Part shown: positions 9,108 to 17,242 of the stretch, in pieces
Layout of the letters: each line of letters starts with the position of its first letter
Numbering within the stretch: position 1 is the first letter of the stretch
Assembly: GCF_006539165.1 (NCBI RefSeq)
Contig: NZ_BJMM01000003.1
Span: 434,001-498,000, forward strand
DNA length: 64,000 nt
From: Streptomyces cacaoi
GTDB lineage: Bacteria; Actinomycetota; Actinomycetes; Streptomycetales; Streptomycetaceae
Reading direction: 5' to 3'
Notes under the pieces: generated by a model
Seen by the model: only the letters and a program-made list of their open reading frames with translations
Told to the model about the DNA's origin: nothing
Database searches by the model: none
Translations under genes and position numbers: made by a program

Positions 9108-9302
9108 CTAGAGCTTGAGCCCGCCCAGCAGGCTGGCGAGGCTTTCCCCGCCGGCCTTGATTCCGGGGGCGATGGCGGTGCCCGCCAGATAGAAGCCGAA
9201 GAGCGCGCAGACCAGCGCGTGGGAGAGCTTGAGGCCGTCCTTCCGGAAGAACAGGAAGACGATCAGGCCGAGCAGCACGACGCCTGAGATCGAGAGAATC
9301 AC
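9108..9302 (-). CDS. Small membrane protein (64 aa), unknown function
   Basis: A 64-residue protein with a strongly hydrophobic N-terminal helix (ISGVVLLGLIVFLFF), a short charged turn (RKDGLK) and a second hydrophobic stretch (VCALFGFYLAGTAIAP). I selected the GTG at 9302 because AGGAG lies 5-9 bases upstream; the frame continues further upstream without coding character. It directly precedes the FtsK-like gene on the same strand (30-base gap), so the two probably act together at the membrane. The layout recalls the small membrane proteins that accompany transfer or segregation ATPases in Streptomyces, but no specific family is recognised. Confidence 0.65.
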   Translation of the reverse strand: MILSISGVVLLGLIVFLFFRKDGLKLSHALVCALFGFYLAGTAIAPGIKAGGESLASLLGGLKL

Positions 9303-9420
9303 CGGATACTCCTGATGTAGGGGACGTTCACCATGAGTTTCACCAGCTTCACAGATGGTGCATATGGTGTGAAACTGGCGATTGAGTGATTTCCCCCGGA
9401 GTGCGGGCCTGTCGCCTCGC

Positions 9421-10521
9421 TCAGCCGGTGGGGCCACCGGAATCGGCCGGACCCGTCGTTCCCGCGGAGCCGGTCGCGCCGGTGGACCGGGCGGATCCTG
9501 TCGTATCCGGGGAATCCCCGGGCCGCAGATGCGGCAGGCTGCGGGTGGCCATACGGAGTTCGCCGCGCAGATCCCCGGTCGTGATGCCCATGAGTTCCGC
9601 CGCGTCGGCGACGGGGAGGTCCAGCAGATGGTGCAGGACGACGGCGTCCGCCCGGCGGCCGGGCAGCGCCCCGTACATCTCCGAGCACCGTGCCGCCTCG
9701 GTCGCCCCGTTGCTGAGCGCGTGTTCCACGCGGGTGGTGAGCAGGTCCCAGGCGTAGGTGCGGGTGCAGCGGCTGCGGAGGGCCTGGGGCCACTGCTGGG
9801 CCAGGTCGGAGAGGGTCAGCCCCACCACGACGTGTGAGAACCGGGCGTCGTGGAGGCGGGTCTGCACATAGGTGAGGTAGTGGCCGCGGTAGAGCGCGCA
9901 GAAGGCGGAGTAGTCGACCGGGACGGGGCCGGCCGGGCCGGCGGGGGAGGGCCGGCCCGTGCGGGGAGGCGCCGTCGCGCCGGAGGGGGTCGCCGTGTCG
10001 GCCGGTCCTTTTGTGCCCGCCGGTTCCGTGGTGGGGGAACGGGGTGTTGGCCGGGGCGGGGGTGTCGTGGGCGCGGGTTTCTCCGTGGTGCGGGATTCCT
10101 TTCCGGTGTCGTCACGGACGGGGGTTTCCGCTGTGCCGGGCCTCTGTCCGGCCGGGCCGCCTGTCGTGGATTTCCGTGCTGCCGTCGGCGGCGGTGAATT
10201 CCGGGCTTCTCCGGACGGTTCGTCGGAACGCGGGGAGTGCTGTCCGTCCTCGGTGCGGCTGTCCGTGCCGGGCTGTCGGCAGGGTGTCACCGCGGGGGGA
10301 AGCACGGGCTGCCCGGCAGGGGAGAGGGGATGCTGCGGGAGTTCTCCGGGACGGCCCTGCGGGGGAATGCGCGATTTTCTGTCCTGAGAAGGTCGGGCAT
10401 CATCAACTCCGCCTGTTTGGTGGGTCGTCGGGAGGCCGGCCGGGGATCGACCCGGCGCTGTGCCGTCTGTCCCGGAAGCTACACGGCTTTCTGTTGCGGT
10501 CGCCACGATTGCCTGCGGCAT
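9421..10521 (-). CDS. Sigma-70 region 4-like regulatory protein with long disordered N-terminus
   Basis: The C-terminal ~170 residues look like a sigma-factor-type helical region: VPVDYSAFCALYRGHYL, then a helical stretch, then LPVADAAELMGITTGDLRG, which fits a region-4 helix-turn-helix. The N-terminal ~190 residues are Pro/Thr/Ala-rich and probably disordered. No clear region 2 promoter-melting motif is visible, so it may be a sigma-like activator rather than a true sigma factor. The ATG at 10521 has no good ribosome binding site; the true start could lie further in, for example at the in-frame GTG near residue 73. It lies upstream of the small membrane protein gene on the same strand. Target genes unknown. 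Confidence 0.5.
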   Translation of the reverse strand: MPQAIVATATESRVASGTDGTAPGRSPAGLPTTHQTGGVDDARPSQDRKSRIPPQGRPGELPQHPLSPAGQPVLPPAVTPCRQPGTDSRTEDGQHSPRSDEPSGEARNSPPPTAARKSTTGGPAGQRPGTAETPVRDDTGKESRTTEKPAPTTPPPRPTPRSPTTEPAGTKGPADTATPSGATAPPRTGRPSPAGPAGPVPVDYSAFCALYRGHYLTYVQTRLHDARFSHVVVGLTLSDLAQQWPQALRSRCTRTYAWDLLTTRVEHALSNGATEAARCSEMYGALPGRRADAVVLHHLLDLPVADAAELMGITTGDLRGELRMATRSLPHLRPGDSPDTTGSARSTGATGSAGTTGPADSGGPTG

Positions 10522-11020
10522 GCAAATTCATCGGGAATTGCATCTGTACGTGACGATGGGCACCCCTTTCGAATTCCTGTGCGTGCAAGGGGTCGGAGGG
10601 GGGAAGGTGCCGGTGTGCGTGGTCAAGTGATGCCCGTTGGCGGGCGTTTGATGTCACGGACGGACACGATCGTGCATGCGCGATCTCCGTCGAGCTCGGC
10701 CGAGCTGTCCGGCCTGGCGGGGGAACACCGGCCGCCGTCACCGGATTTGGGGACTGAGCCGTACGGGTTTTCGAGCGGAGGTGTCGGCTCCGGCGTCCCC
10801 GCACGCCGAACTTGCACAGTGGTGTGACGGGTCACAGGGGTGCCAGCGGCCACCCGGGCCGCGGCACCCGTCCCGCGCGAGCCCGCCGGGGCGCACCCCG
10901 GACCGGCAGTTTTCCGTTGAAAGCTGTCACTCCTGCCACTGGGGCCCGAGGGGGCGGCTGCCTAGCGTCGTGGCCGGGCCGGGACACACACCGGTCGCCA
11001 CCCCATGTGAAGGACATTCC
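10522..11020. other. Intergenic region, about 500 bases
   Basis: Non-coding by my reading. It holds two symmetrical elements: a near-perfect 18-base palindrome at 10668-10685 and a perfect TGTGAC-GG-GTCACA element at 10823-10836. The segment 10500-10600 is less GC-rich than its surroundings, as expected of a promoter region for the sigma-like gene on the minus strand. No convincing gene is seen. Confidence 0.5.
10823..10836. promoter_or_regulatory. Crp-like palindrome upstream of the DJ-1 operon
   Basis: Perfect inverted repeat TGTGAC-GG-GTCACA, about 185 bases before the DJ-1/PfpI start codon. The symmetry and TGTGA...TCACA arms resemble Crp/Fnr-family sites, although the spacer is shorter than in the enterobacterial consensus. 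The binding protein is unknown. Confidence 0.4.
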
Positions 11021-11758
11021 ATGCACGCCCAGATCGTTCTGTTCGACGGATTCGACCCCCTCGACGCCCTCGCCCCCTACGAAGTGCTGTCCGCGGGCTC
11101 CACGTTCACCTGCGGAGCCGTGACCGTGGAGCTGGTGACCGCCGAGGGGCCGCGCGAGGTCGTCAGCGGAGTCGGAGGGCTGTCGCTGCCCGCCACCGCG
11201 GCCCTCGACCCGGCACGGGCCGACCTCGTCGTCGTCCCCGGCGCGGCGGGCCGTATCGGCGAGCCCGGCGAGGTGCCCGAGGAACCCGCCGGGCACGCCG
11301 AGGACAGCCCGGGGCAGAGCACCGCGGGGGACGGCGCCGCGGCAGACGGCGGGCACGGAGGCGAGCTCATTCCCGTGCTGTTGGCCCGGGCCCTGACCAC
11401 CGAACTGCCCGGGCTGCTGAAGGCGGCCATGGAGCGCCGGGAGACGACCATGGCCACCGTGTGCGGCGGCTCCGTCCTGCTGGCCATGGCCGGGCTCCTG
11501 GAGGGCCGGCACGCGACCACGCACCACAGGGGCATGGACCTGCTCGACGCCTCCGGTGTGCACGCCGTGCGGGCCCGGGTCGTCGACGACGGCGACCTGG
11601 TGACCGGCGCCGGGGTCACCTCCGGGCTCGATCTGGGCCTCCATCTGCTGGAGCGCTGGATGGGGCCCCGTATCGCCCACGCCGTCGAGGAACTGTTCGA
11701 GCACGAGCGGCGCGGCATCGTCTGGCGTGCCGAGGGGCCCGTCCCCGCACAGCCGTGA
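11021..11758 (+). CDS. DJ-1/PfpI family protein
   Basis: A 245-residue member of the DJ-1/ThiJ/PfpI (type 1 glutamine amidotransferase-like) superfamily. The N-terminus (QIVLFDGFDPLDALAPYEVL) matches the family, and the nucleophile elbow TVCGGSVLLA supplies a cysteine near residue 148. A 35-residue acidic insert around residues 85-120 is not typical. The family includes glyoxalase-III-like hydratases, chaperones, proteases and isonitrile hydratases, so the reaction cannot be fixed. GAAGGA lies upstream of the ATG at 11021. It heads a compact run of four genes in the same direction. Confidence 0.83.
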   Translation: MHAQIVLFDGFDPLDALAPYEVLSAGSTFTCGAVTVELVTAEGPREVVSGVGGLSLPATAALDPARADLVVVPGAAGRIGEPGEVPEEPAGHAEDSPGQSTAGDGAAADGGHGGELIPVLLARALTTELPGLLKAAMERRETTMATVCGGSVLLAMAGLLEGRHATTHHRGMDLLDASGVHAVRARVVDDGDLVTGAGVTSGLDLGLHLLERWMGPRIAHAVEELFEHERRGIVWRAEGPVPAQP

Positions 11759-11865
11759 CACTCCGGCCGGCCGGGCCCGCCCCCGCCGGCGCCTTGGACC
11801 GGCACCTTCGCACCCGCACCACGAGATCCGTACGCACCACGAGGAACACGAGGAAGCAGCACGAC

Positions 11866-12189
11866 ATGTCCGTCGACGGCACCTGGGATCTGTCCATGGC
11901 CACGCCCATCGGCCGCATCGAAGCCGTGGTCGAACTCGGCCACCACAACGGCGTCCTGACCGGAACCGCACACGGCGCCGGTGAGGAGACGCCCCTCACC
12001 GACCTCTCGCTCGACGGGGACCTGCTCACCTGGAAGCAGGCCATCACCAAGCCCCTGCGGCTCAACCTGGCCTTCGCCGTGACGGTCGACGGCGACACCC
12101 TGGCCGGTACCTCCAAGGCCGGGCGGCTGCCCGCCTCCAAGGTCAGCGGACGCCGCCGTGCGCTGCCGGGTACGGAGCAGCAGCCGTGA
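11866..12189 (+). CDS. Small conserved hypothetical protein (107 aa)
   Basis: A 107-residue soluble protein that I do not recognise as a named family. Alternating hydrophobic and polar residues (GTWDLSMATPIGRIEAVVEL, then NGVLTGTAHG, LSLDGDLLTW, LAFAVTVDGDTLAGTSKAG) suggest a small all-beta, lipocalin-like fold. An AGGAAG sequence precedes the ATG at 11866. Its stop codon overlaps the GTG start of the next gene (GTGA), so translation is coupled and it belongs to the DJ-1 operon. A ligand-binding or ligand-carrying role would fit the shape but is only a guess. Confidence 0.75.
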   Translation: MSVDGTWDLSMATPIGRIEAVVELGHHNGVLTGTAHGAGEETPLTDLSLDGDLLTWKQAITKPLRLNLAFAVTVDGDTLAGTSKAGRLPASKVSGRRRALPGTEQQP

Positions 12190-12692
12190 CGAAACTGTTC
12201 CTCTCGCTGCACGTCCTCGCCGCGATCCTCGCCGTCGGACCGGTCACCGTGGCCGCCAGCATGTTCCCCTCGGCACTGCGCCGGGCCCACGGCGGGTCCG
12301 GCGGCGGGGACGTCCTCGGCACCCTGCGGCTGCTGCACCGGATATGCCGTGTCTATGCCGCCCTCGGCCTGGCCGTCCCTGTCTTCGGGTTCGCCACGGC
12401 CGGCAGCCTCGGGGTGCTCGGCGACACCTGGCTGATCGTCTCGGTGATCCTCACCGCCGGGGCCGCCGCGGTGCTCACCCTGCTCGTCGTGCCTGCCCAG
12501 GGGCGGGAGTTGAGCGCTCTCGTCGAGGGAGCCGGCACCGGTACGGGCGCGGGTGCCGGTGTCGCCACGGGTGCGGAGAGCGTGGCGCGTGCGGCGGGCC
12601 GGCTCGCCATGGCCACCGGCGTCTTCAATCTGCTGTGGGCGACGGTCACCGTGCTGATGATCGTCCGCCCCGGCTCCACCACCGGAGCGTGA
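12186..12692 (+). CDS. DUF2269-like integral membrane protein
   Basis: A 168-residue membrane protein with four hydrophobic segments: FLSLHVLAAILAVGPVTVAA, AALGLAVPVFGFATAG, LIVSVILTAGAAAVLTLLVV and a C-terminal FNLLWATVTVLMIV. The N-terminal LHVLAAI...GP pattern and size resemble DUF2269 proteins of unknown function. A Gly/Thr/Ala-rich loop lies before the last helix. It starts with GTG overlapping the stop of the 107-aa gene (GTGA) and ends with another GTGA overlap into the next gene, so the three are translationally coupled. Confidence 0.75.
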   Translation: MTKLFLSLHVLAAILAVGPVTVAASMFPSALRRAHGGSGGGDVLGTLRLLHRICRVYAALGLAVPVFGFATAGSLGVLGDTWLIVSVILTAGAAAVLTLLVVPAQGRELSALVEGAGTGTGAGAGVATGAESVARAAGRLAMATGVFNLLWATVTVLMIVRPGSTTGA

Positions 12693-12982
12693 CCGTGGAC
12701 CTGCGTCATCTGCGTATCGCCGCACACGGCGAACTCGTCTCGCTCGTCCTCATGCTGGCCAACCTCGCCACCGTGCACGCGCGGGCCGCCTCCTCGCTGC
12801 TGGGGCCGGCGCACGGCTGCGCGTACCTCGTGGTCGTCGTGGCCACCTGGCGGCTCGCCCGGGCCGCGCCCGTCGCCAGGGTGCTCGCGCTCGTCCCCGG
12901 CATCGGCGGCCTCCTCGCGGTGCGGTCGCTGCGCCGGGCCGGGCCCGGCGAGCAGCCGACCGCGGGCACCGCCCCGGGCTGA
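12689..12982 (+). CDS. DUF3817-like small membrane protein
   Basis: A 97-residue protein with two hydrophobic segments (ELVSLVLMLANLATVHA and GCAYLVVVVATWRLAR) around a GPAHG turn, the pattern of DUF3817 membrane proteins. The GTG at 12689 overlaps the previous stop codon (GTGA); a second in-frame GTG at 12695 is an alternative start. It is the last gene of the DJ-1 operon. The two adjacent membrane genes may form a hetero-oligomer, but nothing in the sequence gives a transported substrate. Confidence 0.7.
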   Translation: MTVDLRHLRIAAHGELVSLVLMLANLATVHARAASSLLGPAHGCAYLVVVVATWRLARAAPVARVLALVPGIGGLLAVRSLRRAGPGEQPTAGTAPG

Positions 12983-13138
12983 CCCGGGCACGGGCGTCCC
13001 GCCGGGGCACGCCCGCGGTGGCGACACCGGCTCAAGTGCGCCCCCTCTTCCGGGTGGTGGGGGCGCACACTCCTTGTGCGGCGGGCGCGGCACGGTCTTC
13101 CTTGGGGGCGGCGGTCACACCCCACCGGGAGGAACCAC

Positions 13139-13483
13139 ATGAGTATGCCGAGGCGTTCCGTTCCGCCCATCGCGGCCGGGGCCGGCCCGGGGGCGGCAAC
13201 CCCCGGCCCGGCCGCGCTCGCCACCCCCGGCGCGGCCCAGGCGCCCCCGTACCGCCGGGGGCAACCGGCGCGGGACGCACCGGACGAGGCGCGTTCCGAC
13301 GGGGAGCGTTCCGACGGGGAGCGCCCCGGCACGCACGGCCCGGGGCGGCGTGCCGGGTCCGTCCGGCCGCGGGAGCAGGGGAGCGGCCACCGGCCGTGGG
13401 AGCGGGTCGTGCGGCGGTCCTGCGCCGCAGGGGAGTGGACGGATCCGCTCAACCGACGCCGAGGATGCCGAGGACGCCGATGA
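13139..13483 (+). CDS. Possible small basic Pro/Arg-rich protein (114 aa), doubtful
   Basis: An excellent ribosome binding site (GGGAGGAACCAC) directly precedes the ATG at 13139, which argues for translation. The predicted product is Pro/Ala/Gly/Arg-rich, with one less biased stretch, RPWERVVRRSCAAGEW, near the C-terminus. Composition of this kind also arises by chance in GC-rich DNA, and the frame may be decayed at the 3' end. No family is recognised. The rest of the gap between 12983 and 13563 holds nothing else that I can support. Confidence 0.3.
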   Translation: MSMPRRSVPPIAAGAGPGAATPGPAALATPGAAQAPPYRRGQPARDAPDEARSDGERSDGERPGTHGPGRRAGSVRPREQGSGHRPWERVVRRSCAAGEWTDPLNRRRGCRGRR

Positions 13484-13563
13484 CGCCAGGGACGCCGATG
13501 ACGCCGACGAGGCGATCGAGGCGCTTGAGGCGCCGCACCGGCGGCGCGGCGGGAGAGTGTGTG

Positions 13564-14136
13564 ATGGGCTGGCAGACGCGGGTGTACGGGGAGTCGCACG
13601 AGGGCAGGCCGGCCGCCGTGCTGGAGGACGGGAGCGAGCCGCCGCCGGCCCGCCCGGACGGGGACGGCGGGGGAGCCGTGCCCGGGCCGGGCGACTGGCG
13701 GATCTGTGACGGCCGGGCCGGTGCGTCCCGGGCGACGCGGGTGCGTGCCGCCTGCGCCTGCGGCTGGCGGGGCGCCGACGCGTACCCGATCACCCGGGAC
13801 GCCGACGGTGACCCCCGCGCGACGGATCTCTCCGGCGTGTACCAGGACTGGGCCGACCACATCCAGCAGGTCGAGGCGCGCACGGTGCCGCTGCCGCTCG
13901 AACTGGAGGGGCTCATGCAGGCGTTGGAGGAGAAGCTGGAGTCGCTCACCGTCCAGGCGCCGACGGCGGCGCTGAAGGCCGTCACGGTCCTGGAGCGGGT
14001 GGCGCAGCTCGTCGGCCGGGACGCCGCCACCATCGTCCGGGCCCAGGGCATTCCGGCGCACCGGATGGCGACGGCGCTCGGCCGCACCGAGAAGGAGGCG
14101 CGTGCCCTGTTGCAGCGGCACAGCTCCACGGGGTGA
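13564..14136 (+). CDS. Conserved hypothetical protein with CxC motif (190 aa)
   Basis: A 190-residue soluble protein of unknown function. Residues about 60-80 contain VRAACACGWRGADAYPI, a short cysteine motif that could be half a zinc ribbon. The C-terminal half is helical and predicted to bind coiled partners (LEGLMQALEEKLESL), ending in a helix-turn-helix-like segment (IPAHRMATALGRTEKEARALL) that might bind DNA. A GGGAG sequence ten bases upstream supports the ATG at 13564. It converges on the NCS1 permease gene. I cannot place it in a named family. Confidence 0.65.
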   Translation: MGWQTRVYGESHEGRPAAVLEDGSEPPPARPDGDGGGAVPGPGDWRICDGRAGASRATRVRAACACGWRGADAYPITRDADGDPRATDLSGVYQDWADHIQQVEARTVPLPLELEGLMQALEEKLESLTVQAPTAALKAVTVLERVAQLVGRDAATIVRAQGIPAHRMATALGRTEKEARALLQRHSSTG

Positions 14137-14175
14137 AGCGGCGGCCCTGGGGCCCGGGCCGGCGGGGTCCGGGTC

Positions 14176-15783
14176 TCAGGACTGCCCCGCGGGGGTGTGG
14201 CCGGCCGGATCGGGCAGGCCGCTCCCGTGGGCGGCGGCTTCGGGGGAGCCGGGTGCGACGGGCGTGCCGGGGGCCGTCGCCGGCCGGGGCGCCGGGTGTC
14301 CGGCCGGGGCGGTGGCGGTCTGCTCCGTCCCGGAACGGCGTGCCCACAGGTAGTACAGCGGGGCCGTCACGGCGAGGCCGATCAGCCAGGACAGGTCGGC
14401 GCCGCCGAGCCGGGCCACCAGCGGGCCGGTGTACAACTCGGTGCTGACGAACGGCACCTGGACGAGGATGCCGAGCGCGTAGACGCTCAGCGCCACCCGG
14501 TTGAACCGGCCGTAGCGGCCACCGTCGGCGCGGAAGAGGTCGCCGAGGTGGTAGCGGCCGCGGTGCACCAGGTAGAAGTCGATGAGATTGATCGCCGTCC
14601 ACGGGACGAGCACGATCAGCAGCATGTTCACCAGGTTGACGAAGTTGGCGACGAAGTCCCGGGACATGCCCAGCGCGATGGCCATGGCACCGGCCAGGAC
14701 GAGGCCGGAGACCGCGACGCGCGCGGCCAGCCGGGGCGTCCAGCCGACCCGGAACGTCTGCCAGATGGTGATCAGCGAGAGGGACGCGCCGTAGAGGTTC
14801 AGGGCGTTGTGGTTGACCACGCTGAACAGGAACAGTCCCAGCAGGACCGGTCCGAAGCCGCCCGCCGCCGAGGCGAAGCTGGCCTGCGCGTCCTCGACCG
14901 GGGCGGCGAGCGCCACCACCGTGCCGGCCAGGAAGGACAGCGACGAGCCGAGGCAGGAGCCCCAGTAGGTGGCCCAGAACGTACGGGCCGTGGGCACGGT
15001 CGCCGGCAGGTACCGCGAGTAGTCCGACACATAGGGCGCGAAGGCGAGTTGCCACAGGGCGCTGAGCGAGACGGACGCCAGCCAGCCGGCGAAGGTGAAC
15101 CCGCCGCGGGTGAAGAAGTCCCCGGGCAGGCCGTTCACCACGACGACGCCGAGCCCGGCGACGACACCCACGCCGAGCACCACGGTCGCCAGCTTGTTGA
15201 GGCTGTGGATGAGCCGGTAGCCGACCAGACAGATGAAGGCCGAGCCCAGGGCGCCGAGGACGATCCCGCCGTTGGTGGGCACCGCGGGGGCGAGCCCGTG
15301 CAGCGACTGGCCGGCCAGCACAATGTTCGAGGCGAAGAAGGCGATGTACATGCCCGCCGCGACGACCACGATGACCAGGGCGCCCACCGTCCCGAACTGG
15401 GCGCGGCTCTGGATCATCTGCGGTATGCCCAACTGCGGTCCCTGCGCCGAGTGCAGGGCCATGAACACCCCGCCGGCCAGCTGACCGACGATCACCGCCA
15501 GCACGGCGGACCAGAACGACTGGTGGAAGACCTGCACCGCCATCGCGCCGGTGACCAGCGGCAGCGGCGCGATGTTGGTGCCGAACCACATGGTGAACAG
15601 GTCCCGCACCCGGCCGTGCCGCTCCGTCTCGGGCACGCGGTCGATGGTGTGCCGCTCGACCGCTTCCCCCGCCGGGTCCGTTCCCGGGCCCGCCGGGCCG
15701 GCGCCGGAGGCCGGGGGAGGTGAGCTGCCGCCCGGGCCGTCTGCGGTGCTTCCTGTGCTCGGCGTGCCGTGGTTGCGGGTCAC
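14176..15783 (-). CDS. NCS1 family cytosine/purine/hydantoin permease
   Basis: A 535-residue transporter of the nucleobase:cation symporter-1 family, about twelve membrane helices, importing a nucleobase, hydantoin or related heterocycle. The N-terminal VRDLFTMWFGTNIAPLPLV is the family signature; SDYSRYLPA in the middle and LVPWTAINLIDFYLVHRG near the end are also typical. I chose the GTG at 15783 because GGAGG lies just upstream. It is divergent from a LysR regulator and from a decayed catabolic operon (flavin reductase, RidA, DUF1028, amidohydrolase). The original system probably imported and degraded a cyclic nitrogen compound. Confidence 0.88.
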   Translation of the reverse strand: MTRNHGTPSTGSTADGPGGSSPPPASGAGPAGPGTDPAGEAVERHTIDRVPETERHGRVRDLFTMWFGTNIAPLPLVTGAMAVQVFHQSFWSAVLAVIVGQLAGGVFMALHSAQGPQLGIPQMIQSRAQFGTVGALVIVVVAAGMYIAFFASNIVLAGQSLHGLAPAVPTNGGIVLGALGSAFICLVGYRLIHSLNKLATVVLGVGVVAGLGVVVVNGLPGDFFTRGGFTFAGWLASVSLSALWQLAFAPYVSDYSRYLPATVPTARTFWATYWGSCLGSSLSFLAGTVVALAAPVEDAQASFASAAGGFGPVLLGLFLFSVVNHNALNLYGASLSLITIWQTFRVGWTPRLAARVAVSGLVLAGAMAIALGMSRDFVANFVNLVNMLLIVLVPWTAINLIDFYLVHRGRYHLGDLFRADGGRYGRFNRVALSVYALGILVQVPFVSTELYTGPLVARLGGADLSWLIGLAVTAPLYYLWARRSGTEQTATAPAGHPAPRPATAPGTPVAPGSPEAAAHGSGLPDPAGHTPAGQS

Positions 15784-16201
15784 GGGACCTCCTGGGCGCG
15801 GGGTTGGGTGCCCGCCGTGCCGCCGCACCGTGCGCCGCCCCCACCCACCGGCGCGGCGGAGCCGTGCGGAGGCGGGAGGGAGGCGGAGGCCGGACGACGG
15901 GAGCGAACGACGGACCGCCCGCGCGCTGCGGCGCGGGAGCGGCCGGACGGAGTGGGGGCGGAACCGGACGGTCGGGGCCCGGCAGGCGGCGGGCGGGCTG
16001 CTGCGGATGGTGCGGACCCGTGCCGCACGGCCGGCGGGCACGGGCGGAAACCGGCCGCGCGGCGCGGGGTGCCGAGCCGGGAAGCCGGTTGGACGGGAGT
16101 CTCCGCGCGCCGGAGGGCAGCAGTCAAACACGGAATTCCGGGGAATTGCATCGGGTTCACCGATGGACGCGGGGGCCCGGTCCGCGTGCAGGATGGCGCG
16201 T
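15784..16201. promoter_or_regulatory. Divergent regulatory region between NCS1 permease and LysR genes
   Basis: About 420 bases with no gene that I can support. A perfect inverted repeat AATTCC-GG-GGAATT lies at 16134-16147, some 55 bases before the LysR start. It is the only A/T-containing symmetrical element in this very GC-rich stretch and is a candidate operator for the LysR protein. Confidence 0.45.
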
Positions 16202-17110
16202 ATGAGGACCGATGCCAACTTCACCCTCGTCCAGCTGCGGTACTTCCTGGCGGCTGCCGAGCTGGGCAGCATGACCGCGGCGGCCGCGCAGGTGAACGTC
16301 TCGCAGTCCGCCGTCTCCACGGCAGTCACCCACCTGGAGCGGGAGCTGGGGGTCCAGCTGCTGATACGCCGGCACGCCAAGGGGCTGGCGCTGACCGCCT
16401 CGGGGGAGCGGTTCGTGCACGAGGTGCGCGAGTTCCTGGCCAGAGCCGAGGAGCTGACGGAGTCCGCGCGCAGCCTCGGCCGCGACCCCGTCGGCGAGCT
16501 GTCCGTCGGCTGCTTCACCACGCTGGCGCCCTTCAGCCTGCCGCGGCTGCTGCGGGACATGGCACAGCGCTATCCCGCGGTCGGCGTGAGCGTCGTCGAG
16601 GGGGAGATGCAGTTCCTCCAGGAGGCGCTGCGCACCGGCGCCTGCGAGCTGGCGCTCATGTACGACCTGGGGCTGGACTCCGACATCGAGGGCGAGGTGC
16701 TGGGTTCGGCCCCGCCGTACGCTCTTGTGCCGGACGGCCACCGGCTGGCCGGGCGCGGCCAGGCACGCCTCGCCGAACTGGCCGAGGAACCGATGATCCT
16801 GCTGGATCTGCCGCTGAGCCGGGACTACTTCACCTCGCTGCTCGCCCGGGCCGGGCTGACCCCGCAGGTCCGGCACCGCAGCACGAGCTACGAGACGGTG
16901 CGCGCGATGGTCGGTGCGGGGCACGGCTGGTCGCTCCTCAACCAGCGTCCGGTGCACGCGACCACCTACGACGGCGGCCGTGCCGTCGCGCTCGCGCTCA
17001 CCGATCCGCTGCCGGCCCTGCGCGTGGTGCTGGCCCGGATGCGCGGCAGCCGGCTCACCTCGCGGGCCCGTGCCTTCGCCTCCGTCTGCCGGGAGACGTA
17101 CCGGAGTTGA
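16202..17110 (+). CDS. LysR family transcriptional regulator
   Basis: A 302-residue LysR-type regulator: winged HTH at residues 1-65 (RYFLAAAELGSMTAAAAQ, then SQSAVSTAVTHLERELG) and an effector-binding domain from about residue 90. Its C-terminal domain resembles regulators beside nucleobase or amide catabolic genes. The ATG at 16202 has AGGA at suitable spacing; an in-frame ATG at 16193 is possible. It is divergent from the NCS1 permease and upstream of the degraded flavin reductase/RidA/amidohydrolase operon, so it presumably controlled both. The regulator and permease are intact although the enzymes downstream are broken. Confidence 0.88.
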   Translation: MRTDANFTLVQLRYFLAAAELGSMTAAAAQVNVSQSAVSTAVTHLERELGVQLLIRRHAKGLALTASGERFVHEVREFLARAEELTESARSLGRDPVGELSVGCFTTLAPFSLPRLLRDMAQRYPAVGVSVVEGEMQFLQEALRTGACELALMYDLGLDSDIEGEVLGSAPPYALVPDGHRLAGRGQARLAELAEEPMILLDLPLSRDYFTSLLARAGLTPQVRHRSTSYETVRAMVGAGHGWSLLNQRPVHATTYDGGRAVALALTDPLPALRVVLARMRGSRLTSRARAFASVCRETYRS

Positions 17111-17135
17111 CGCCCGGCCGGGCCACACCGCCCGC

Positions 17136-17152
17136 CATCTGCCGGGCAGATG
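17136..17152. promoter_or_regulatory. Perfect 8-1-8 palindrome between LysR gene and decayed operon
   Basis: CATCTGCC, one base, then GGCAGATG. It lies 26 bases after the LysR stop and about 90 bases before the flavin reductase start. It could be an operator for the downstream operon or a weak terminator; there is no T-tract. Confidence 0.5.
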
Positions 17153-17242
17153 CAGTTCCCGGAAAAGATCTGTTGTACCGATCGACGTTCTCCGCCCCAT
17201 AGTGGCAGCACCACCCCGGCCCGCCGCTGTCAGGAGGGGAAC

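Noticed and set aside
12983..13138. Extra small genes in the gap before 13139
   Set aside because: No frame with both a ribosome binding site and non-biased composition.
16139..16152. The word GGGAATTGCATC occurs both near 10534 and near 16141
   Set aside because: Twelve bases shared at two sites are suggestive, but the surroundings differ and no third copy was noticed; it may be chance.
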